29,578 bases of DNA, taken from a virus. The notes beneath the pieces were generated by a model, which was given only the letters and a program-made list of their open reading frames with translations, was not told the origin of the DNA and made no database searches. Positions 15,367 to 21,600 of the stretch are shown piece after piece. How positions within the stretch are numbered: the stretch's first letter is position 1; every line of letters starts with the position of its first letter. The position numbers were made by a program, and so were the translations under genes. The DNA is taken from positions 1 to 29,578 of the IMG/VR virus record IMGVR_UViG_3300017917_001398; one strand, 5' to 3'.

Positions 15367-16341
15367 TTACTCTTCTTCTGTTACAACATCTAAAATATCT
15401 GCGTCTGTAACATTAACGCCTAGCTGTTTGCTAATATATTCGCCATGGTCTTTTTTGTATTTTTCAATACTTTTCTTTTCTTCACTATCATCTCTACCTT
15501 TCATAAAGTCATGAGCAGTTACCAAAATTCTACCATCTTCATATCCTAAACCATTAACATGATTTTTCATGATTGAGATTTTTGTTCTAGTAGCTATTTT
15601 AGTTTTTCTTCCTTCTTTTGTGATTGAGATTTTAGTTGTACCTGCTCCTTTTTGGTTTCCAAATAAGAACACTAAAGTAGAGTTTAACCATATTGCTTCA
15701 CCACCTTTAGCCTTAATCTTTGGTTGTCCGAAAGGATTGTCTGGTAATTCAACCCATGGTTGGTTTACAATAATCAATGTGTTAGTACATTTTTTGTCTG
15801 TACGTCTTGAACCTGAAATTCTTTGATTAATTCCCATTCCAATTTTATCTGCTAAAACAGATGCATTGTGTTGTTTACCGCCTTTACCTTCGTATGTCAT
15901 TTTACATGGAACTGAACCAACAGAATCCCAAAGGAATAATAAATCGCTTTCAATATCACCCTTTTCCTGAGCATCTAAAATATCATTGATATAATCAGTA
16001 ATTTGTTCGATGTATTCAAAATCGCTATTGAATAGATAATCAGATTCTCTATTGAAGCCCATTAATTCAGCATGAGCCCAACTCCATTTTTGTTCTGTAA
16101 TAATAAACACAGGAACAATACCTTTCTTCTGAGCATCTACCGCTGACTTCACGAGTGCTGTTGTTTTACCTGTATCACTATGTCCTAAAAACATATTGAT
16201 ATGACCTATTGCAGGACCAGGAATACCTGTTGCATCAATGAATGCATCACCCAAATCTAAAAAGCGGTCTGCTTTATATTCAGCCTCTTTTGAGAATTTC
16301 TTTTTTATTGAGTCAAAATTGTTTTTCTTTATACCTGCCAT
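15367..16341 (-). CDS. uvsX: UvsX/RecA-like recombinase
   Basis: A 324-aa RecA-fold recombinase, the phage counterpart of T4 UvsX, which drives strand invasion for repair and recombination-dependent replication. Walker A is GHSDTGKT (53-60), with a Ser-Asp-Thr in place of the usual RecA Glu-Ser-Ser. Walker B is LLFLWDS (134-140), followed by the VGSVPCK segment. NQPWVELPDNPFGQPKIKAK at about 200 corresponds to the DNA-binding loop region, and the C-terminus is acidic (DVVTEEE). It lies 54 bases downstream of the SSB gene and 17 bases before the nuclease gene. Length is shorter than T4 UvsX (391 aa), mainly at the ends. The leader before the ATG is A-rich with no adjacent Shine-Dalgarno. Confidence 0.93.
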   Translation of the reverse strand: MAGIKKNNFDSIKKKFSKEAEYKADRFLDLGDAFIDATGIPGPAIGHINMFLGHSDTGKTTALVKSAVDAQKKGIVPVFIITEQKWSWAHAELMGFNRESDYLFNSDFEYIEQITDYINDILDAQEKGDIESDLLFLWDSVGSVPCKMTYEGKGGKQHNASVLADKIGMGINQRISGSRRTDKKCTNTLIIVNQPWVELPDNPFGQPKIKAKGGEAIWLNSTLVFLFGNQKGAGTTKISITKEGRKTKIATRTKISIMKNHVNGLGYEDGRILVTAHDFMKGRDDSEEKKSIEKYKKDHGEYISKQLGVNVTDADILDVVTEEE

Positions 16342-16395
16342 ATTTTTGTTTTTTTAAAAGTTGGGGCTTCTGACGTTATCTCCACCCCTCCATGA
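16342..16395 (-). other. G-rich spacer between gp32-like and uvsX genes
   Basis: A 54-base gap that stands out in A+T-rich DNA. On the minus strand it begins with ATCATGGAGGGGTGGAGATAA, here cited only up to that five-codon ATG-to-TAA micro-frame, and later has CCCC. GGGGT and GCCCC could pair around a 16-base loop. GGAGGGG resembles a Shine-Dalgarno sequence but lies more than 40 bases before the uvsX ATG. I see no U-tract, so a terminator is unlikely. It could be a control element between gp32 and uvsX expression; nothing here proves it. Confidence 0.25.
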
Positions 16396-17232
16396 TTAAA
16401 ACGGTAAGTCATCATCTGCAGCATCATCCTCTTGTGGATCAACTACTGTTGATTTTGGTGAACCAATTGTTTCTTCCGCTGTAGAATTTGATACCCATTT
16501 CTTAGCATCAACATCCCAACGTGGAGTTTCGCCTTTAGCGACCATCTCTAAATAATCTTCACCCTTTTTAGAATAAACGTCAGACCATACTAATTCATCT
16601 TCTAACCATTGCTTAGAAACGTCAGGATTAACATTTAATGGGCTAGCGTCATCAGGAATTACTGAATTGATTACCGTATACTCTTTACCTGTACCTGATT
16701 TTGTTAAAGTTAAATTCAAGATTAAATCACGTCCTTTTTCAGAATCGGTGATATCACCTTTGTTGCGGAAAATAGGGAAGATTTTATCCAAAACACCTTC
16801 TTGTTTAATGTTGTGTTTAAATCTCCAAAATTTAACACCATCATCTTCATGGTCTCGGTCAATTACTTTTACAATGTAAAATTTACGTGAACGATAGTTA
16901 CGTGCAGCTTCTCTGTCTTGTTCTACTCCTGTTTGCATTAAAGCGTCATGAACTTCGTTTAATGGTGAACGTAAACCTTCTTGTGCTGGGTCATATAATT
17001 TTACCCATTTACCATCTACTTGAACTTCGTGGAATTTTACCTCAACAAATGGTGATGAACCATCTTTTGTTGGTAAAATACGAATTCTTCTTTCTTCACC
17101 TTTACTACCTTTTGGTAATACTGTTGTGAAGTATTTTTTCATTCTATCCTCTTGGGATACTTTGTTCGAATTGCTGCTTGCAGCGTTCTTGTTTTTTTCG
17201 TACTGTGCTAGTACTGCGTCAAATGAAGACAT
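16396..17232 (-). CDS. gp32: Single-stranded DNA-binding protein, T4 gp32-like
   Basis: A 278-aa ssDNA-binding protein that would coat single strands and organise the replication and recombination proteins encoded next to it. The N-terminus (MSSFDAVLAQYEKNK), the OB-fold region (KFYIVKVIDRDHEDDGVKFW and RFKHNI) and the acidic tail ending DDAADDDLPF fit gp32. The C-terminal DDDLPF resembles the partner-binding tip of bacterial SSB. The protein contains no cysteine, so the zinc site of T4 gp32 is absent. An in-frame TTG twelve codons upstream is possible, but the ATG at 17232 gives the family start. It is the first gene after the terminator at 17280-17309, so it needs its own promoter; a TATAAT hexamer lies 27 bases before the ATG. 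Confidence 0.9.
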   Translation of the reverse strand: MSSFDAVLAQYEKNKNAASSNSNKVSQEDRMKKYFTTVLPKGSKGEERRIRILPTKDGSSPFVEVKFHEVQVDGKWVKLYDPAQEGLRSPLNEVHDALMQTGVEQDREAARNYRSRKFYIVKVIDRDHEDDGVKFWRFKHNIKQEGVLDKIFPIFRNKGDITDSEKGRDLILNLTLTKSGTGKEYTVINSVIPDDASPLNVNPDVSKQWLEDELVWSDVYSKKGEDYLEMVAKGETPRWDVDAKKWVSNSTAEETIGSPKSTVVDPQEDDAADDDLPF

Positions 17233-17259
17233 AAAATTTAATTTTAATTTACAAAATTG

Positions 17260-17265
17260 ATTATA
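17260..17265 (-). promoter_or_regulatory. Candidate -10 element for the replication cassette
   Basis: An exact TATAAT on the minus strand, between the terminator (17280-17309) and the gp32-like ATG (17232). A transcript starting about 7 bases downstream would have a 5' leader of about 20 bases. No TTGACA-like -35 box lies at the right distance, and the Bacteroidota TAnnTTTG element does not fit well. The argument is positional: the first gene after a terminator must have a promoter, and this is the best candidate. TATAAT can occur by chance in A+T-rich DNA. Confidence 0.3.
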
Positions 17266-17279
17266 CAAATAATATACAT

Positions 17280-17309
17280 AAAAAAACCCAGACTTAAAAA
17301 TCTGGGTTT
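17280..17309 (-). terminator. Intrinsic terminator before the replication cassette
   Basis: A perfect 9-bp stem, AAACCCAGA (17284-17292) with TCTGGGTTT (17301-17309), around an 8-base loop. Reading leftward, the stem runs into seven T residues on the minus strand (17286-17280). The other direction has no clean T-tract, so it acts on leftward transcripts. It lies 25 bases after the stop of the DUF5856-like gene and ends transcripts from the baseplate block. Confidence 0.88.
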
Positions 17310-17333
17310 AATTATTTTTAAAATATTTTAATC

Positions 17334-17705
17334 TTATTCTAAAGTTAACAAATACTGAAGTTTATTGAATAAACCAAGCATTTCATCTCTTAAATTAAAT
17401 AAGTTTGTGTCGTTTTCTTCAAACTGTCCATTAAACTGAATTAACGCTTCACATGTTGAATTACAAAAACTTTTAATATCTATTTCACCTAAATTATATA
17501 GTTGTATTGCTTTGGTTTTGTTATCTAATTTGAATCTACCATATTTACCCATGGCTTCTTCAACAAACTGGTCAACTAGTCCTTGTAGGTCACCTAAGGT
17601 ATCATCTAAAGCTTTATGACGAGCATACCCTTTAGTTTGCCAATGCATTATTTTGATTTGACATTGTAACGTTAAAAAGAAATTTACATTAGAATGAATA
17701 TTCAT
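17334..17705 (-). CDS. DUF5856-like small phage protein
   Basis: A 123-aa protein, mostly helical in appearance. Its signature, QIKIMHWQTKGYARHKALDD followed by FVEEAMGKYGRF, resembles a family of small phage proteins I know as DUF5856. The H-W-Q-T motif and helical pattern recall Dps/ferritin-like four-helix bundles, but the usual di-iron ligand set is not obvious, so ferritin-like activity is only a possibility. The start at 17705 overlaps the end of the Pro-rich protein gene by 17 bases. It is the last gene before the terminator and so belongs to the upstream transcript rather than to the replication cassette. The family match is from memory of the motif; function is unknown. Confidence 0.7.
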   Translation of the reverse strand: MNIHSNVNFFLTLQCQIKIMHWQTKGYARHKALDDTLGDLQGLVDQFVEEAMGKYGRFKLDNKTKAIQLYNLGEIDIKSFCNSTCEALIQFNGQFEENDTNLFNLRDEMLGLFNKLQYLLTLE

Positions 17706-18381
17706 CTTCTTGTGCTATTGGATTAAATGACGTTTTCATGTCATCAGCTGAGAAATTATCAACATCATCTTTAGTTAAAACATACTCGTTTTTACCTGAT
17801 TGTCTCATCTCAGCTTGTTTATGATTAAAAAATTCTTGTGGTTTTTGGTTAAATGGGTATGAATCTAAAGAACGCATTTCTAATTTTTCTTGTGGTGTCT
17901 GTGGTTTCATTTCTTCAACCTTAGAACCTAATTGGTCTATTTTAGCCATTACATTATCCATAGCAGCTAATTTTTGTTCTAATTCACCTAATTTAGTAAA
18001 CACATCTTCCATTTTACCAACCACTTCAGTGTTGTTAGATTGGTTTGATTCGTAATCTTTTTTAAGATTTTTAACCATATCCACCAAATCTGTAACATCA
18101 ACTTCTTCAGTATCACCTCCCGCACCTAAATCTCCTGCAGCATCTCCTGCTGGTGGAGGTGGTGGCGGTGGAGCATCTGCGCCTGCGTCTGCAGCTGGTG
18201 GCATATCCATTCCTGCTGTGTCACCTGCAGGTGGTGGAGGTGGAACATCTGCACCTAATGGCGCTTCATCACCCACAGCATCTGGTGCTGGTGGAGCGTC
18301 TTGTTCCATAATCATCGTTTTACCATATCTATTAATGGCTTTGTAACGTGCTACTTCTTCTAATAATTTTTTCTCTAACAT
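17689..18381 (-). CDS. Acidic Pro/Ala-rich phage protein with central coiled coil
   Basis: A 230-aa protein in three parts. An N-terminal helix starts MLEKKLLEEVARYKAINRYG. A low-complexity segment (about residues 25-95) is made of Pro, Ala, Gly and Asp, with poly-Pro runs of five and seven. A heptad-like coiled-coil region follows (about 105-160: LVDMVKNLKKDYES, then MEDVFTKLGELEQKLAAMDN). The C-terminus is polar and ends EDEYSF. An in-frame start at 18411 would overlap the previous gene by 29 bases; the ATG at 18381 lies one base after the previous stop (TAATATG) and is preferred. The N-terminal 'E-V-x-R-Y-K-x-I-N' helix resembles the starts of other virion proteins in large phages. A structural or scaffold-type role is inference, with no direct homologue recognised. 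Confidence 0.75.
   Translation of the reverse strand: MLEKKLLEEVARYKAINRYGKTMIMEQDAPPAPDAVGDEAPLGADVPPPPPAGDTAGMDMPPAADAGADAPPPPPPPAGDAAGDLGAGGDTEEVDVTDLVDMVKNLKKDYESNQSNNTEVVGKMEDVFTKLGELEQKLAAMDNVMAKIDQLGSKVEEMKPQTPQEKLEMRSLDSYPFNQKPQEFFNHKQAEMRQSGKNEYVLTKDDVDNFSADDMKTSFNPIAQEDEYSF
18143..18254 (-). repeat. Duplicated GC-rich Pro/Ala coding repeat
   Basis: Two related copies at about 18145-18183 and 18221-18254, each reading (plus strand) CCTGC, a run of GGTGG/AGG triplets, then CATCTGC and a CC. They encode the poly-Pro plus Ala-Gly-Asp stretches of the 230-aa protein. The segment is far richer in G+C than its surroundings, probably because Pro, Ala and Gly codons require it. Confidence 0.65.
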
Positions 18382-18382
18382 A

Positions 18383-18586
18383 TTAATCTTGTAATAATTG
18401 TCTACCGTCATCGGTAATATATCTTTTATTTATTCTTTCTACTATACCATCTTTTTCTCTAATAGTATAACATTCACCAGTCATTAAATCACATTCTTCT
18501 CTTTCCATACCGTCTTGAGAAACATTAGTAACCTTTCTTGGATTCAAAAATTGGTCTAAACTATTTTTCATTTTATTATTTTCCAT
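18383..18586 (-). CDS. Small unknown phage protein
   Basis: A 67-aa polar protein starting MENNKMKNSLDQFLNPRK, with EECDLMTGECYTI in the middle and RINKRYITDDGRQLL near the end. The two cysteines six residues apart (E-C-D-L-M-T-G-E-C) could form a disulfide or bind metal. An in-frame TTG at 18613 is possible, but the ATG at 18586 is more likely given the other starts here. It begins 33 bases after the hub-like giant gene and its stop is one base from the next ATG, so it is co-expressed with baseplate genes. I do not recognise the family and assign no function. Confidence 0.7.
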   Translation of the reverse strand: MENNKMKNSLDQFLNPRKVTNVSQDGMEREECDLMTGECYTIREKDGIVERINKRYITDDGRQLLQD

Positions 18587-18619
18587 ATTCGGTTTTTTAT
18601 ATAAATATCCCAATATATC

Positions 18620-21600
18620 TTATTCTACAACAAAATAAACAACATCATTATCTTTTAACCCTAATTTATCCATTAAAGCTACAGATAAGGATATACCAAA
18701 GTTACCATTTGTTGTTTTTGGACCATAATTAACAGGTCCTTTAACAACTCTTGGTTTGTTTACGTTACCATCTAATTTATAATCATGAATAAAACCGTAT
18801 GTTTTATTTGTTGCAGGATTTAAGAATGATATTTGCGCTTTAGCTATATCAACAGCTTTTGCTTTTTTCAAATTAAATCTTAAAGAATAGAAGTAATATT
18901 TGTCACTTAAATCTCTAATTTCACTCCACTTCATACCAGGTGGATTTATTGTTGAACCAAATTCTGTGGCATCTAAATTTGAGATAATTGTTAAATCGTC
19001 ATTTTCGTTATAAGAATCAAATAAACCACCCATGGTACAAACGTATGCTCTATACCATTCCTGTCCAGCATCATAGTTACCCATAACTGTTGTGGTTTTT
19101 ATTTTTGTCAAATACATTTCACCATCAAAACCATTATATGTTATACCAAAGTTGTCAACTCCTGCTTCGCTTACTAAATTAACTCTTTCTTTTTCTAGAG
19201 GCTTAGGTCCAACATCAACAACATATGAACCATTAGAAGTTGTCAATGTAACTAAAGTTTGTACTTGATTCTTGTTTGCATTAGAAACTTTAGTTTGTGC
19301 AGACTGAGATATCTTATCAAATAATACACGATATGAAGATGTGAATGAATCTGCCAAATCTGGTAATTCCATGTATGGCATTCTAGCTCCTTTAAATGTT
19401 GTTGTAATAGTGTTATTAGCAATTTTGTGTGATACCTCTGTAATCCAATATGTACCTTTAAACATCGGTACGTTTTTAAGATAGAAATACATTGTTGGTT
19501 GTATCATTACATTACCCATACAAGTTACCTCGCATGAATATGCTGCTTGTCTATAATAGTCATACAAACTAACATCCACATTGTATGTTGACGAACCTGA
19601 TTCAGATTTCGCAATATTTTCCAATACAACAAATGCTTCAGTTGTATTTTTTAATGTTGATTGGTCTAATGATATACTTTTAAAAATACCTTGGTTCTGG
19701 TCACCAAAACTTAATTCAAATGCAATAACTCTATTTGATTTTATTAAATCTGCAGTTTGAAACACTTTAGGGTTTTCAATTAATACTGGATTGTTAACAG
19801 TATTTGATATATCAAAACTATCATCCAAATATTTGTATTTCTTATGTTCTGACATGTCTAATCTCTTAGATAAATTCATAACATACTGTACAATTATTTT
19901 CGGTGATGATTCTTGGAAATCAACCTCAGAGAATGTACCAAACAATGTAGATGCTACAGTCTTTGAAGGTAATAATTTTGGATTTTTTGCTGTGACGTTT
20001 GCGCCGTAATAATTTACATACGCAGGTAAAGCTTTCATATCAAAACCAGTATTTTGTAAAAGTAATGATATTGTACCATATAAACTTTGTTTAGCATTAC
20101 CTTCATCAGCCAAACTAATAATCCTATCTAAATTTAAAAAATATTCTTGTCCTATGTCACGATTTGCTTTATCTAAGAATAAAAATTCTTCAATCAAATT
20201 CCTTTGACCTATCGAATTACCACCAATCCATTTATCATTAAATGACTTAAAATGATTATACAATTCTAATTTTAAACCCGAATCGTTATAACCATTTGTA
20301 ATGTCTATTTGATTTATATTATTTTGTGTGATAGTATCTTTGTAAACCTTTTTAACTACATTATTTAAAAATAAACTAAATCTTTCCGCAAAACCCTTAA
20401 CAGAAGAATTTGTATCACTGTCTTTGTTAAAAATATTAGTCTTGATATATGTTTTAAAATCATTAAGTGTTCTACCAGTATATTCTCTATTATAACCAGC
20501 ATACAATAATGCTAATTGTCTAAAATCTTTAACATTTTGTTCAGTTAAATCTACGTTTGTATATTTGAAAAAATCCAAATAATAGTTTGTATCATAATAT
20601 GTTTTTGAAACCGAATCATATGATTTTGGTTCTTCTCCGATATACAAATCAATTAAATACTCATTTGTATCATCTGTATAGTCGTCATACTTTAAAATGT
20701 TGTTATTATCAATCTCAGCAAAACCATGGAAAATATGTAAATCTAATTCTTTGCTATTACCAAATGTTAATTTAACTAAATTATTTTCATCTAATATGCC
20801 TTGTGTAATTAATTTTAATTTTTCAATCTGTTCATTATAAATTTCTGTAATTTGTTCTGAGGCTGTAGTAGATGTAATTTTAGTCTTTTTAACACTTACA
20901 ATTTCTTTTAACAAATCTTGGAAGTTATAATATTTGATATTATTGAATGGCGGGTTTTCAGCTGTAGTTGTTAATCTTTCACTCGCAAATTCTAAAAACT
21001 GATATTCAAATTCTTCCAATATATTAGGGCTAAAGGTTCCTATTAAATCATATACTTTACGAAAATCTTTTCCGCTTTGAGAACCAAATTGGTTATCATA
21101 TATATCTTTTTCATCATAAATTCTTGTGTATTGTGTTGGGTCCGCAAATGTTACACCTGTCTGATAGTAATTTTGGTTGAAAACTTCTTGCTCCCAAAAT
21201 ATTCTATAATTGTTAAATGTATCGTCTTCGAAAGTTCTACCTGATGTTGTATATTTTATACCTGGTAATAAATTCAAAAGCTTAGCTTGTTTCTTATCAT
21301 ATGTAATTTTATCAGCATCACTGTTCTTTCCATTTGAAGGTAATATCGTAAATCTTTCATCCCCTTCAGTATATTTTGAATTATCAACAAAAGATGTCCA
21401 GTAATTCCTGTTAATAGATGAGGTAAATTTATGTGATACAATTTTACCATTACTAGTGTTTGCTGAATACTCAAGATTACCTAACACAAAATTATATGGT
21501 TGATAATCATTTACAACTTGATGAAATATTGCGTCATAGAATGGATGTATACCTAAATCTGTTTCATTGGAATTTGTTATTTCAGTTGTTGTGCCGTTTG

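Noticed and set aside
10178-16341. Introns, inteins or homing endonucleases in reductase, helicase or UvsX, common sites for them in phages
   Set aside because: All three genes are uninterrupted and of normal family length, with no endonuclease or splicing motifs.
17334-17705. Active Dps/ferritin iron-storage protein
   Set aside because: The H-W-Q-T motif is suggestive, but I cannot see a full set of iron ligands, so only the family-level call is kept.
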